Assembly: GCF_014635485.1 (NCBI RefSeq)
Contig: NZ_BMCX01000002.1
Location: forward strand, 518,335-582,334
Direction: 5' to 3'
Source: Corynebacterium pelargi
Lineage (GTDB): Bacteria; Actinomycetota; Actinomycetes; Mycobacteriales; Mycobacteriaceae
DNA length: 64,000 bases
The translations under genes were made by a program, and so were the position numbers. The notes beneath the pieces are model-generated. The model saw only the letters and a program-made list of their open reading frames with translations. It had not been told where the DNA came from and did no database searches. Numbering within the stretch: position 1 is the first letter of the stretch; the number at the start of each line of letters is the position of its first letter. Of the stretch, positions 9,306 through 18,272 are shown one piece after another.

Positions 9306-10001
9306 TTAGGAATCCGAAGCGGTGTCGTTTTGATCAGCACCATCGTTTTGATCATCGGCGTCGTTTTGATCCGAGGCATCGGCTTCTTCGGATTCAACAG
9401 CAGCAGAGCTTGATGCCGCAGAGCTTGAGGGCTGCTCCTTTTCGCTTTCAACTACTGCAGGTGCCTGCAGCAAGTTGAGTTCTTCAATGCGCTCTTCCGG
9501 ATCCTTTTGATCGGTTGAGGTCATTTGCTGCAACACGGTGCCCTCTTCGTTATCCACCACCGTGATCACGGCGGTAGAGCCCAGAGTGTTCCAACCAACC
9601 ACGGCGCGGCCGGTGTCTTTTACCACGCGGGCGCTTCGCAGCTCGGTGAGCAATTGCGTCATCGAGGCCGCCTTGCTCTCAGAGCGGGAGAACTGGAACT
9701 GGCCAACATTCGGCCCTGAGCAATCCATGGCGTTTTTCACGCCGGCGGGCTCGCAAGACTCGAAATCTTCAAAAACCGACTCCGGAGCCAAAGAACCAAA
9801 GGCCTCCTTTGCTTCTGCCACACCTTCCTTTTCCTTTTCTTCCGTGGATTCGGTGCTGCTGGCTGCAGTGGAGGTGGCCTGGCTCGAGGTTTCGCTCGTG
9901 CTGGATTGCTCAGTGGCATCCTCATTCGTATTTGCGCAGGCAGCAAGCGGCAACGCAGCCGTCATGGCAAGAGCGATGAGGGGACGGGCAAGGGTTTTCA
10001 C
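9306..10001 (-). CDS. Secreted lipoprotein with Ser/Glu-rich and Asp/Asn-repeat ends
   Basis: 231 residues from GTG 10001, with GGAG ten bases upstream. The signal peptide ends in a lipobox LAAC (Cys about 22), so the protein is anchored to the outer face of the membrane. A low-complexity Ser/Thr/Glu stretch follows, then a small globular part with two cysteines (ESCEPAGVKNAMDCSG) that could form a disulfide, and a C-terminal tail of DQND repeats. I do not recognise the globular part. It is separated from the upstream PPA1309 gene by 100 bases and ends at a shared terminator. Confidence 0.7.
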   Translation of the reverse strand: MKTLARPLIALAMTAALPLAACANTNEDATEQSSTSETSSQATSTAASSTESTEEKEKEGVAEAKEAFGSLAPESVFEDFESCEPAGVKNAMDCSGPNVGQFQFSRSESKAASMTQLLTELRSARVVKDTGRAVVGWNTLGSTAVITVVDNEEGTVLQQMTSTDQKDPEERIEELNLLQAPAVVESEKEQPSSSAASSSAAVESEEADASDQNDADDQNDGADQNDTASDS

Positions 10002-10101
10002 GAAGCGTTCTCCTTGAAGTCATTGGGCAATATTTACCGATGGGTATATCAGGTCAAGCCTATACGAGCGTTCTAGGCCAACGTAGTAAATCCTGCCAAG
10101 A

Positions 10102-10623
10102 TTACTGGGCAAAGGATGCCTGCAGCGCAGCAATCACGCCGGGCGCAACACCAGGGCCACCGCGCAATTCCACCTCGTCTTCGGCAAAAGCGCCCTGGGC
10201 TTCAAGCTCTTCTTCGCTCGGTCGTAGCTGCAGCAGGGTCAGTTCGAGGCCTTCTTCGCTTGCAGCTTGGCTGATCACACCGGAAAAGAGGCGCGCCGGG
10301 GCTGGTTCGGAGCCTTCCACCGAGGCATCGCGGAACATGATCTCCTGGGCAAGCACGGCACCGACTACCCCCTGGGGCCATTCGATCCGGGTGATGTATT
10401 CGCCCAATTCCTCGGAGCCTGGCTGGATGTGCTCGGGCAAATTATCTTGCACCACCAAGGCAAGGGGAGCGTCATCTGCTTCAAGGAGTTCCTCGCCGAT
10501 GAGTTCGCGGGGGACAAGGGCAAAGAGTGTGGGTGGGGCGTCCCAGCCTTCGGCGTGGATGAAGTCGACGGCCTCAAGCATCGCTTTGTTCAGTGCTTGT
10601 TGTGGGTAGTTTGGTATCTCCAT
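10102..10623 (-). CDS. PPA1309 family protein
   Basis: 173 residues from ATG 10623, preceded by AAAAGGA. No signal peptide or membrane segment. The sequence (AVDFIHAEGWDAPPTLFALVP, later RIEWPQGVVGAVLAQEI) fits the small actinobacterial PPA1309 family of unknown function, which is conserved next to the UPF0182 gene in many Actinobacteria. It runs divergently from UPF0182. Its last residues end in a Gly/Pro/Ala-rich tail. Confidence 0.7.
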   Translation of the reverse strand: MEIPNYPQQALNKAMLEAVDFIHAEGWDAPPTLFALVPRELIGEELLEADDAPLALVVQDNLPEHIQPGSEELGEYITRIEWPQGVVGAVLAQEIMFRDASVEGSEPAPARLFSGVISQAASEEGLELTLLQLRPSEEELEAQGAFAEDEVELRGGPGVAPGVIAALQASFAQ

Positions 10624-10697
10624 AGTTTTCCTTTTCTTCCTCCTTCGACCCCACCGCATAAAGGCTGGTGAATGCCGTGGTAGATGATCGCGTGGGG

Positions 10698-10709
10698 CGT
10701 CGAAAAGCT
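10698..10709 (-). repeat. 12-mer AGCTTTTCGACG, copy 1
   Basis: Exact copy on the minus strand in the PPA1309/UPF0182 intergenic space. With the copy at 13819 it brackets the UPF0182 gene in inverted orientation. Other exact copies: 17554, 25391, 34139, 40223, 52945, 63914. Confidence 0.75.
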
Positions 10710-10852
10710 AGCGAACGCTGCGGATCATCCTAAAGGTGGACTCTGCGTGATCGTCCCGTAAACTGGGGCACCACTATTACATCTAGATTGTTCCACGCCT
10801 CGGGGATTCATCGTGGCTGGAACACACCTGGCATCGATACAAGGAGTTGGCG

Positions 10853-13816
10853 TTGGCGCCTCGGCAAAACAAAGCGAACGCGAAGAAGCGACCTTCGCGC
10901 AAAGTGGCGAATCTGATCGCCTTCGTGGTGATCCTATTCGCACTCGTACCGCTTTTTATTGGCCTGTACACCGACTGGCTGTGGTTCGGGGAGGTGAACT
11001 TCCGCAACGTCTTTTCCAAGGTGCTGATCACCCGCATCGGGCTCTTTGTCGCCTTCGGCCTGCTTGGAGCAGGAATTACCTGGCTGGCAGGGATGCTGAC
11101 CTACCGTGGCCGCCCCGATGAGTTAGAAGTACTCGGCGCTGACGGCCCGGTAGGGGAGTACCGCAAGGTCATTGATCAAAGCGTGCACCGCCTGCTGCTG
11201 GTCTTACCCCTGGTGGTTGGCGTGATTAGCGGCTTTTTGGGTCAAAGGAACTGGCAAACCGTCCAACTGTTTTTCAACCGCCAAAACTTCGGCGTGCAAG
11301 ATCCCCAGTTCCACATGGACTACGGCTTCTACGCCTTCACCTTGCCCATGCTGTGGATGATCGTTGGCACCCTCTCGGTGCTGGTGGCTTTGGCCTTCTT
11401 CATCGCTTTGGTGGGCCACTACTTACTTGGCGGCATCCGCATCGGCAATCAGTCCACCGGAGTCAAGGGGCATGTAAGCAACTACGCCCGCGTGCAATTG
11501 GGTGTGACCGCAGGCATTTGGATGCTGCTGCGCGTGGCCTACTACTGGCTGGATCGCTACGGCCTGCTGGAGCGCAAGCACGACACCTTCACCGGCGGTA
11601 GCTACACCGACATCAACGCGATGCTGCCGGCCAAGATCATCTTGATGGTGATTGCTGCGGTGGTGGCCTTCTCCTTCTTCTCTGTGATCGTGCTCAAGGA
11701 TCTGCGCATCCCCGCGGCCTCGACCGTGCTGATGGTGTTAAGCGCCGTGGTCATCGGCTCCGTGTGGCCGATGATGATGGAGCGCTTCTCCGTGCAGCCC
11801 AACCGTGCGGAAAAAGAATCCGAGTACATCTCTCGCAATATTGATGCCACCCGCTTTGCCTATGGCATCACCGATGATCAGGTGACCTACCTGGATAACT
11901 GGGGTGCTGATGGAGCAAGTGCAGAAGCCGTTGCCTCTGATGAGGCCACCGTATCGAATATCCGCCTGCTTGACCCTGAGATTATTTCCCCCACCTTCAC
12001 TCAGCAGCAGCAGTTGCGTAACTTCTATGGCTTCCCCAAATCGCTGCAGGTAGACCGCTACACCGTTGATGGTGAATTGCGCGACTTCGTGGTGGCAGCC
12101 CGCGAGCTGGACCCCCAAGCGCTGAAAGAAAACCAGCGTGACTGGATCAACCGCCACACCGTGTACACCCACGGCAATGGCATCGTGGCCGCCCCTGCCA
12201 ACCAGGTAGACGAGGTTGCACGCGATGTGGGATCCGCTCGTGGTGGTTACCCGGTCTACACCGTCTCGGATCTACAAAAGACCAATGATGAGGCCAAGAA
12301 GATCGGTCTGGCCCTAGATCAGCCGCGCACCTACTTCGGTCCGGTGATTGCCAACGCCCCCGATGGCGCCGATTACGCAGTGGTGGGTTCTGCCGATGGC
12401 AATTCGGTGGAATACGACACGGATGCTGAGACCTACACCTATGAGGGTGAAGGTGGCGTGAACATTGGCAATATCTTCAACCGTGCCGCCTACGCGGTGC
12501 AGTACCAGGAGCTGAACCTGGTGCTTTCAGAGCGCGTCAATGAGAACTCCAAGATCATCTACAACCGCGATCCCCGCGAGCGCGTGCACAAGGTGGCCCC
12601 TTGGCTGACCACCGATAAGACCACCTACCCGGCCGTGATCGATGGCCGCATCAAGTGGATCGTGGATGGCTACACCACCTTGTCCAGCCTGCCGTATGCC
12701 GAGCGCACCTCGCTGACTGAATCCACCAACGATTCCTCCGAGGCCGTAGGCGATGGCCAGCAGCGCTTGGTGACTGATCAGGTGGGCTATATCCGCAACT
12801 CCGTCAAGGCAGTGGTGGACTCCTACGATGGCTCCGTTGAGCTCTACGCCTTTGATGAAAATGACCCGGTGCTCAAGGCATGGGAAGGCGTATTCCCCGG
12901 CACGGTGAAGCCGAAGTCGGATATCTCCGAGCAGTTGATGAACCACCTGCGTTACCCGGAGGATATGTTCAAGGTGCAGCGTGAGATGCTTGCGCGCTAC
13001 CACGTCAGCGATGCTCGCGAGTTCTTCACCAACGACCGCTTCTGGTCTGTGCCGAATGATCCTTCCGCTAAGGAAGGCAAGAACGAAAAGGCTCAGCCTC
13101 CGTACTATGTGGTGGCCTCTGATCCTGAGAGCAAGAAGGCTTCCTTCCAGCTCATCACCCCCTTCCGTGGCTTGCAGCGTGAGTACTTGGCCGCGCACAT
13201 GACGGTGACGTCGGATCCCGATAACTACGGCAAGATCACCGTGCGCGTGCTGCCTACCAACACCTTGACTCAAGGCCCGAAGCAGGCGCAGGACACGATG
13301 ATGTCTTCCGACCAGATTGCCTCCGACCGCACCCTGTGGAAGGACACCAACGATCTGTATAACGGCAACCTGCTGACCCTGCCGGTAGGCGGCGGCGAGA
13401 TCCTTTATGTAGAGCCTTTGTACTCGCAGCGCAAGGGACAGGAATCGGCCTTCCCGAAGCTGCTGCGCGTGCTGGTGTCGTATCAGGGCAAGGTTGGTTA
13501 TGCGCCCACCATCTCCGAGGCTTTGAGCCAGGTGGGTATCGACCCGAAGGCAGCCCAGGACCTCAGCGAAGCCGAAAAGCTTGAAGATACGTCTAGTGCT
13601 TCTTCCTCCGATGAGGAAACGGATGCGAAGTCTGAGCAGAAGCCCTCTGCGCCCGCCAGCGGCTCCGGTAGCGAAGGCGAGGCCATTGGCAAGATCAACA
13701 GCGCTTTGGACAATCTGCGCAAGGCCCGCGGCGGCAGCAATGAGGAATATGGTCGCGCCCTTGACGAGCTAGACAAGGCCGTCGAGGAGTATCAAAAGGT
13801 AGCCGGCCAGCAATAA
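10853..13816 (+). CDS. UPF0182 family large membrane protein
   Basis: 987 residues. TTG 10853 is preferred because AAGGAG ends six bases before it; the in-frame TTG at 10847 directly abuts the ribosome site. After a basic N-terminus there are about seven transmembrane helices in the first 320 residues, then a long extracytoplasmic domain with the family landmarks NRDPRERVHKVAPWL and HLRYPEDMF. The last 90 residues are low-complexity Ser/Glu/Lys and helical. UPF0182 is conserved throughout Actinobacteria, and its role is unknown. It corresponds to the Rv3193c position. Confidence 0.9.
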   Translation: MAPRQNKANAKKRPSRKVANLIAFVVILFALVPLFIGLYTDWLWFGEVNFRNVFSKVLITRIGLFVAFGLLGAGITWLAGMLTYRGRPDELEVLGADGPVGEYRKVIDQSVHRLLLVLPLVVGVISGFLGQRNWQTVQLFFNRQNFGVQDPQFHMDYGFYAFTLPMLWMIVGTLSVLVALAFFIALVGHYLLGGIRIGNQSTGVKGHVSNYARVQLGVTAGIWMLLRVAYYWLDRYGLLERKHDTFTGGSYTDINAMLPAKIILMVIAAVVAFSFFSVIVLKDLRIPAASTVLMVLSAVVIGSVWPMMMERFSVQPNRAEKESEYISRNIDATRFAYGITDDQVTYLDNWGADGASAEAVASDEATVSNIRLLDPEIISPTFTQQQQLRNFYGFPKSLQVDRYTVDGELRDFVVAARELDPQALKENQRDWINRHTVYTHGNGIVAAPANQVDEVARDVGSARGGYPVYTVSDLQKTNDEAKKIGLALDQPRTYFGPVIANAPDGADYAVVGSADGNSVEYDTDAETYTYEGEGGVNIGNIFNRAAYAVQYQELNLVLSERVNENSKIIYNRDPRERVHKVAPWLTTDKTTYPAVIDGRIKWIVDGYTTLSSLPYAERTSLTESTNDSSEAVGDGQQRLVTDQVGYIRNSVKAVVDSYDGSVELYAFDENDPVLKAWEGVFPGTVKPKSDISEQLMNHLRYPEDMFKVQREMLARYHVSDAREFFTNDRFWSVPNDPSAKEGKNEKAQPPYYVVASDPESKKASFQLITPFRGLQREYLAAHMTVTSDPDNYGKITVRVLPTNTLTQGPKQAQDTMMSSDQIASDRTLWKDTNDLYNGNLLTLPVGGGEILYVEPLYSQRKGQESAFPKLLRVLVSYQGKVGYAPTISEALSQVGIDPKAAQDLSEAEKLEDTSSASSSDEETDAKSEQKPSAPASGSGSEGEAIGKINSALDNLRKARGGSNEEYGRALDELDKAVEEYQKVAGQQ

Positions 13817-13818
13817 GC

Positions 13819-13830
13819 AGCTTTTCGACG
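13819..13830 (+). repeat. 12-mer AGCTTTTCGACG, copy 2
   Basis: Exact copy three bases after the UPF0182 stop. It is followed by a 10-bp inverted repeat (13834-13843 with 13868-13877) that may act as a terminator, though without a clear T-tract. Confidence 0.75.
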
Positions 13831-13938
13831 CCAACCCCACGCACTTCCAGCGTCTGAGCAGGGAGTTTGCGTGGGGTGTGGTGTTCTGTGTAGTGTTATC
13901 ACACGTTGCACAGGGCAGTAATGCTCACAGCAATGCGG

Positions 13939-14012
13939 CGCGGGGTGGAGCAGCTCGGTAGCTCGCTGGGCTCATAACCCAGAGGTCGTAGGTTCGAATC
14001 CTGCCCCCGCTA
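13939..14012 (+). tRNA. Initiator tRNA-fMet (CAT)
   Basis: 74 bases; anticodon CAT at 13973-13975. Initiator features are the unpaired C1 opposite U72 at the top of the acceptor stem, and three consecutive G-C pairs closing the anticodon stem (CTGGG with CCCAG). The T arm is GTAGG TTCGAAT CCTGC. The CCA end is not encoded. Confidence 0.95.
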
Positions 14013-14021
14013 CTAATCCGG

Positions 14022-14056
14022 AACCCTCGGTTTGCGAAAGTGAACCGGGGGTTTCT
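14022..14056 (+). terminator. Intrinsic terminator of tRNA-fMet
   Basis: Stem AACCCTCGGTT with AACCGGGGGTT (one G-T wobble), 10-base loop, followed by tcttgct. It directly follows the tRNA. Confidence 0.7.
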
Positions 14057-14113
14057 TGCTGTGCACTTACTTTTCGGGGGAGTAGATGTCGCCAACACTG
14101 GCGAGTAACAGTG

Positions 14114-14413
14114 TTAGTCCATCTCCTGCATCCGCTTGATACGGATCGGTTCTAAGAACATCTCGTTGGCCGCGAGCTCCTTCGCTTGGCGCAAGATCCG
14201 CTCGTGCATCGCCATCCACTCGTCCCAGTTGTCGAACAACTTCTTGCCTGGATGGGCTTGCTCCCAACTCTGTGTGTACTCGATCTGTAGTTCCCCTCGG
14301 ATCTCTGCCGCTCGATCGATCAGCGCTTCCCAGTGTTCCTCGACGTTATCCTCCGTCGCTGGAATCCCCAGTACTTCCAACCATTGACTCACTAGTCCGG
14401 GTGATAGGTACAT
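14114..14413 (-). CDS. Hypothetical small helical protein
   Basis: 99 residues from ATG 14413, with AAGGA about 12 bases upstream. It is rich in Glu, Trp and Ala and predicted all-helical, without signal peptide or cysteine. I do not recognise the family; the C-terminal WxxxHERILRQAKELAANE stretch is faintly like the TnpV tail but too weak to call. It converges on the tRNA, a common place for acquired genes. Confidence 0.5.
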   Translation of the reverse strand: MYLSPGLVSQWLEVLGIPATEDNVEEHWEALIDRAAEIRGELQIEYTQSWEQAHPGKKLFDNWDEWMAMHERILRQAKELAANEMFLEPIRIKRMQEMD

Positions 14414-14653
14414 GATCTGTTGTCATCCTTACACGTTGCTTTTCCAAAAAGTGCCTGGTCACCGGCTGCCCGTAGGCGCAAACTCGATTGGCTTGATCCT
14501 AACCAAGTAGGGCGCCCAACGTTGCGCTTTTCAGCCGCCGGATTCTTGCTGAACTGAGCGGCAGAAAATATTGCGCATGTGGGCAGTGCCTCGATGTTCA
14601 AGCCCGGCGCATTGGTGGCGTTGGCCGTCGAAAAGCGATGCTGTTCGCGCATG
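14414..14653. other. Non-coding spacer
   Basis: No credible reading frame is seen on either strand. It contains an 11/12 match to the 12-mer AGCTTTTCGACG (minus strand, 14626-14637). Confidence 0.5.
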
Positions 14654-14684
14654 AAAGAAGCCCCCGCACTTTTGGTGCAGAGGC
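14654..14684 (-). terminator. Intrinsic terminator
   Basis: On the minus strand the stem GCCTCTGCAC/GTGCGGGGGC (two wobbles, loop caaaa) is followed by TTCTTT. It lies 27 bases after the stop of the secreted protein gene ending at 14711. Confidence 0.75.
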
Positions 14685-14710
14685 CTGAAGATGCTGGGTT
14701 GTTGCGGGTG

Positions 14711-15403
14711 TTACTTCACAGTGGTGGAGCCGATAGCGGGGAATACGGTGCAGACCTCGCCGTTTCGGTAGGCGGTCTTACCTGCGATGGCGGCGATTAC
14801 GGGGCCTTGGCCGGTCTTGACCAGCTTGGAGGTCTGTGCGTTGATGCCTACACCGAGGACAGAATCATCAAGATCATCGATGCCACCCTTGAAGGTCTTC
14901 AGGTTGAGCCATGCCACCTTCATGTCGGTGCCCTTAGGTACGGGCGCGAGCTGCTCGTCGACTACGAAGATGTGGAAGAAGGCATGGCCGTGGGGGATGT
15001 ATGGATGGAGCAGGTTGTTCTTGCCCAGCACTGGCCCTGTGCCATTGTTGGGTCCAGGCTGGACGGTTGCCTTCGCGCCGGTGACTTTGAGATTGCCGAT
15101 TCCGCAGCCGAACACTGGAGCAGGGGTCCAGAACTCCTTCTTTTGGCTCTCGTCGCCCCACTTGGCGGCGGCGAATTCATCTTCTGATTCTGCATAGGGC
15201 AAGGCAGGAACTTTTGCTTGTTCGAGCAGTGCCTTTACTGCCTCCTGGACTTCAGGGGACTGGGTTTGGGCGAGTTCGAGCAGTTGCTCAACGCTCAAGC
15301 CGGGTGCCTCGGAGGATACGGCGGTGGGTTCGGCCTGTGCCGGTTGCACGGTGCCGAATGCAAGGGCTGCTGCCGATGCGATTGCGAGCAGGGTCTTTTT
15401 CAT
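14711..15403 (-). CDS. Secreted protein of unknown function
   Basis: 230 residues from ATG 15403, eight bases after AGGAG; an ATG three codons upstream would leave no room for it. A signal peptide (MKKTLLAIASAAALAFG) is cut after AQA about residue 27. A short helical section follows, then a compact domain with two cysteines (GCGIG and EVCTVF), probably disulfide-bonded, and an HGHAFFHIF strand. I know homologues only as corynebacterial secreted hypothetical proteins. It is transcribed in the same direction as the FAS1 lipoprotein, but a terminator-like stem at 15562-15596 separates them. Confidence 0.7.
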   Translation of the reverse strand: MKKTLLAIASAAALAFGTVQPAQAEPTAVSSEAPGLSVEQLLELAQTQSPEVQEAVKALLEQAKVPALPYAESEDEFAAAKWGDESQKKEFWTPAPVFGCGIGNLKVTGAKATVQPGPNNGTGPVLGKNNLLHPYIPHGHAFFHIFVVDEQLAPVPKGTDMKVAWLNLKTFKGGIDDLDDSVLGVGINAQTSKLVKTGQGPVIAAIAGKTAYRNGEVCTVFPAIGSTTVK

Positions 15404-15561
15404 AGCTAACACTCCTATTTAAGGGGAAGAGATGGAGGTATCTGAATTAAATATTGTCACAGAAGTAAACATCCGTAACATCAGCACCAACCTTCGGGGG
15501 TAGAAGTACTGCTACCCCCATCTCGATGCTCAAAGAGCAGGTAGCCCCTTGAAAAGCGCAA

Positions 15562-15596
15562 CAACCCCCTCGAAGCACGATGGCTCGAAGGGGTTG
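15562..15596 (-). terminator. Terminator-like hairpin
   Basis: Twelve-bp stem with one mismatch (15562-15573 with 15585-15596), followed on the minus strand by ttgcgctttt. It lies just past the stop of the gene ending at 15609. Confidence 0.6.
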
Positions 15597-15608
15597 CAGA
15601 TGCAGTGT

Positions 15609-16088
15609 TTAGCGCAAGGACAGCGGCACAGTCACAGTGCTGCCATCAATGTTGGTATAAGCAATGCAGCCGGTGAGGGTTTGGAAATCCCCTGCGAAAC
15701 CGGCCTGGCCTTCGCATACCACTGGGGTGGTGCCGTCGATATGCACCATGGTGTTCGGGCCTGCAATGCCGATGGCAAGACCAGGGTTCACGCCGTGGGC
15801 CTCAACATGAGCACCTTCGCCAACGGCAATAGCAGCAGGGCCAGAAAGGTTGCTGGCATGAGCATTGGCCTTGCCGCCAAGGGCTGCGACGCTCAACGCG
15901 ATGGCATCTTCGGCCTTTGCTCCGGCGTGGCCGTTCTCAATGTGCCAGTCAGGCAGTGCGCCAGCGACGTCTACTCCCGGTGCGCTGGGTTGGATCCATG
16001 CATCCCAAGTGGCGGCCTGTGCAGCAGCGGGGGTCAGGATTGCTGCGCCGAAGATGGAAAGAGCGGCGATCTTGGTGGAACGGTTCAT
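15609..16088 (-). CDS. Small secreted protein, Ala/Gly-rich
   Basis: 159 residues from ATG 16088, eight bases after AAGGAG. The signal peptide ends at AQAA about residue 26. The mature part is rich in Ala, Gly and His, with two cysteines (VVCEG, TGCIA) near the C-terminus and a run of short beta-like repeats (AIAVGEGAHVEAHG). No family is recognised. It begins 34 bases after the FAS1 gene on the same strand, so it is probably co-transcribed with it and under the same SigK-type promoter. Confidence 0.65.
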   Translation of the reverse strand: MNRSTKIAALSIFGAAILTPAAAQAATWDAWIQPSAPGVDVAGALPDWHIENGHAGAKAEDAIALSVAALGGKANAHASNLSGPAAIAVGEGAHVEAHGVNPGLAIGIAGPNTMVHIDGTTPVVCEGQAGFAGDFQTLTGCIAYTNIDGSTVTVPLSLR

Positions 16089-16122
16089 GATGGTGTCTCC
16101 TTGTAGAAGGGAAGTGTGGGGA

Positions 16123-16788
16123 TTATTCGGCGGGGATGAGCACGGAGTCGATCAGGTACACCTGGGCATTTTCGGTAGGCACATTGCCGCAGCCGATGGT
16201 GGCGTCATTGACCTTCATCGGATCGCCGTCGGTGACTTCGAGGGTGGTGCCCTCAACGGTGGTGTGCTCGCCAACTACAGCGGAAAGATCTGCCTTGCCG
16301 TCAACGACGTGGTAGGTGAGGATCTTGCTGAGCAACTCAGGGTCGTTCTTGAGCTGCTCGATGGTTTCGGCGTCGAGCTTTTCAAATGCTGCGTTGATAG
16401 GCGCAAAGATGGTCCACTGGCCATCTTTGATGGTGGCAATCAAATTCACATCGGGGTTCAGCTCCCCAGCAAGAGCCGAGGTAAGCGTGGAAAGCTCGGG
16501 GATATTGGGCAAGGCATCCACCACGTTTTGGGCGGAAATCACTTCAAGCGAAGCCGGGCCATCGGGGTGCGCATCGGCGTATGCCTGGCACAAAGGCCCC
16601 TTGGGGCTATCTCCTGCCACTGCTTCCGTAGAGGTTGCGGCAGCGCTGGTTGAGCTCATCACAGCGGAGGTAGTGGCCTCAGAAGAAGCCGTGCTGTCCT
16701 CATCGCTGTTTGAACAAGCAGAAAGCAAGAGGGTCGATGCGGCCACAATGGCGGCTGCCGTCTTGGCGGTGCGTCGGTGTAGGTGCAT
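16123..16788 (-). CDS. FAS1 (fasciclin) domain lipoprotein, MPT83-like
   Basis: 221 residues from ATG 16788. A basic start and hydrophobic stretch end in lipobox LSAC; a Ser/Thr/Ala-rich linker (about 25-60) leads to one FAS1 domain covering residues 90-221, with the H1 box WTIFAPINAAF and H2-type segment LTYHVVDGKADL. The layout equals mycobacterial MPT83, a surface lipoprotein of the SigK regulon. It is divergent from sigK-rskA, and a good match to the mycobacterial SigK promoter lies 57 bases upstream. Function of bacterial FAS1 lipoproteins is thought to be adhesion or envelope-related; that is not shown here. Confidence 0.85.
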   Translation of the reverse strand: MHLHRRTAKTAAAIVAASTLLLSACSNSDEDSTASSEATTSAVMSSTSAAATSTEAVAGDSPKGPLCQAYADAHPDGPASLEVISAQNVVDALPNIPELSTLTSALAGELNPDVNLIATIKDGQWTIFAPINAAFEKLDAETIEQLKNDPELLSKILTYHVVDGKADLSAVVGEHTTVEGTTLEVTDGDPMKVNDATIGCGNVPTENAQVYLIDSVLIPAE

Positions 16789-16844
16789 GATGCTCCGATC
16801 AAATGTGGTCGAAATAAAGCAGCGGAGTGCTGCCTTCACACAGT

Positions 16845-16872
16845 GTTCGGAGCCGCCCGGTGGGGTGGGTGG
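16845..16872 (-). promoter_or_regulatory. SigK-type promoter for the FAS1 lipoprotein
   Basis: On the minus strand, CCACCC, a 16-base spacer and CCGAAC precede the gene. The mycobacterial SigK consensus, from memory, is CCATCC then CCGAAT at this spacing, so each box matches five of six. A start site about 50 bases before the ATG follows. Confidence 0.55.
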
Positions 16873-16907
16873 GTGTGTGGGAGAAAAAATTTTTTCTGTG
16901 TACTGTT

Positions 16908-17468
16908 GTGCCCGTGCCTAGCCTTCAACTCGACGCAACTGAGCTGCTGCTCGCCACCGCCGCTGGTGACGTAGCAGCCTTTGAGCAGCTCTTCGGGCTG
17001 TTGCACAAGCGCGTCTATGGGTTGGCGCTGCGAGTGGTAGTCGATCCTGCGCTGGCAGAAGACGTTGCCCACGAGGCTTTTTTATCGGTCTGGCACAGTG
17101 CTCATAGTTTTGATCCAGACAAAGGCTCGGCCGAGGGTTGGGTGCTGGCGATGGCGCATCGAAGGGCAGTGGATCTGCTTCGAAGCCGCCAATCTCAAAA
17201 CCGCAGAACCGATACATTTACCCAACAAATGCAATCGACCGGGGCAGAAGAACCGGCAGATTCCAGGGCGCTGCAACTCGACGAGCACGCAGCGCTTGCC
17301 CAGTGCTTTGAAGGGCTTACGCTCAAACAACGTGAAGCTGTTACCTTGGCCTATTTCCAGGGCCTGAGCTACAAGCAGGTGGCAGAGCGCCTTGGCGCAA
17401 CACATTCGGCAATTAAGACTCGACTACGAGACGCGATGGCGTCGCTAAGGAGGTGCATGGGCTCGTGA
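16908..17468 (+). CDS. sigK: ECF sigma factor, SigK-like
   Basis: 186 residues from GTG 16908; GTG 16914 is equally possible, and TACTGT at 16901-16906 could be a -10 box giving a leaderless mRNA from 16914. Region 2 is at about residues 25-90 (VAFEQLF, later LAEDVAHEAFLSVW) and region 4 at about 135-180 (LTLKQREAVTLAYFQGLSYKQ). The SigK assignment comes from the overlapping anti-sigma gene of RskA type and the divergent FAS1 lipoprotein, the same trio as in mycobacteria. It directs RNA polymerase to envelope and redox-related genes in those relatives. Confidence 0.85.
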   Translation: MPVPSLQLDATELLLATAAGDVAAFEQLFGLLHKRVYGLALRVVVDPALAEDVAHEAFLSVWHSAHSFDPDKGSAEGWVLAMAHRRAVDLLRSRQSQNRRTDTFTQQMQSTGAEEPADSRALQLDEHAALAQCFEGLTLKQREAVTLAYFQGLSYKQVAERLGATHSAIKTRLRDAMASLRRCMGS

Positions 17469-18136
17469 ATAATCCACAACCTTCGCGTGAGGAGCTGGAG
17501 ATGCTCGCGGCGCTTTCCGCCTTCGGGGCGCTGCCGGATGAGGAAGCGCGCGACGTCGAAAAGCTAAAAGACCCAGAATTTGAGCGCATGCGCGGCCAAT
17601 TCCGCGATGTTGCTGCCGGGTTGAGCTCGGAGGCAGACATGCCTGATAGTGACGCTGCGTGGCGCAAACTCAAAGCCGACTTAACGCCCCAAGAAGTGCC
17701 TTCGATTAACCGACGTAGAAAGCCCTGGTTTGCAGCAATTGCCGCTGCGGCTGCGCTTGTGGTGGGAGCCGTGGTGGTCGTGCCGCAGCTTGGCAATGAC
17801 GCCGAGCAGCAGCAATCCGTGCAGGCCGAAAAGGCTGTAGAAGTGCCCGTTGCCGGAGGTACCGTCACCCTGGAGTACGCGCCGGGCTCGAATCAAGCCA
17901 AGGTGTCCTTGCACAATGTTCCTGCTCCTCCCGCCGATCAGGCCTATCAGATGTGGTTGGTGGATGATCAGGGTGCGCAATCGGCAGGCGTGATGGAATC
18001 TGAGGAAATTGAGCCGGAGATGGAAGCCGAAATCAGCGGCGTGCGCCAGGCCAAGGCGTTTATGATCACCCAGGAACCCGCGGGTGGGTCCACCACGCCT
18101 TCCCAAGCCTTGCTAGAGGTGCCACTAGAGGCCTAA
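17465..18136 (+). CDS. rskA: Anti-sigma factor RskA-like
   Basis: 223 residues from GTG 17465, overlapping the sigma gene stop as GTGA and 11 bases after AAGGAGG. An N-terminal cytosolic anti-sigma segment (LEMLAALSAFGALPDEEA) is followed by a transmembrane helix at 88-107 and an extracytoplasmic RskA domain (VSLHNVPAPPADQAYQMW). Such proteins hold the sigma factor at the membrane until regulated proteolysis frees it. An exact copy of the 12-mer AGCTTTTCGACG lies in its coding sequence at 17554. Confidence 0.88.
   Translation: MNNPQPSREELEMLAALSAFGALPDEEARDVEKLKDPEFERMRGQFRDVAAGLSSEADMPDSDAAWRKLKADLTPQEVPSINRRRKPWFAAIAAAAALVVGAVVVVPQLGNDAEQQQSVQAEKAVEVPVAGGTVTLEYAPGSNQAKVSLHNVPAPPADQAYQMWLVDDQGAQSAGVMESEEIEPEMEAEISGVRQAKAFMITQEPAGGSTTPSQALLEVPLEA
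17554..17565 (-). repeat. 12-mer AGCTTTTCGACG, copy 3
   Basis: Exact minus-strand copy inside rskA. Confidence 0.75.
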
Positions 18137-18272
18137 GGGGTGCGAAGACCTCAGGCGCAAAAGGGCCAATGCGCCCAAAGGCCTAGGGGCTCAACGGTCT
18201 AGGGGAGGGGCCGGTGAGTGGGCGCAAGGAGGGGCGGAAGACATGAAGGCAAGCCCTGCGCACCCTCGGCAC

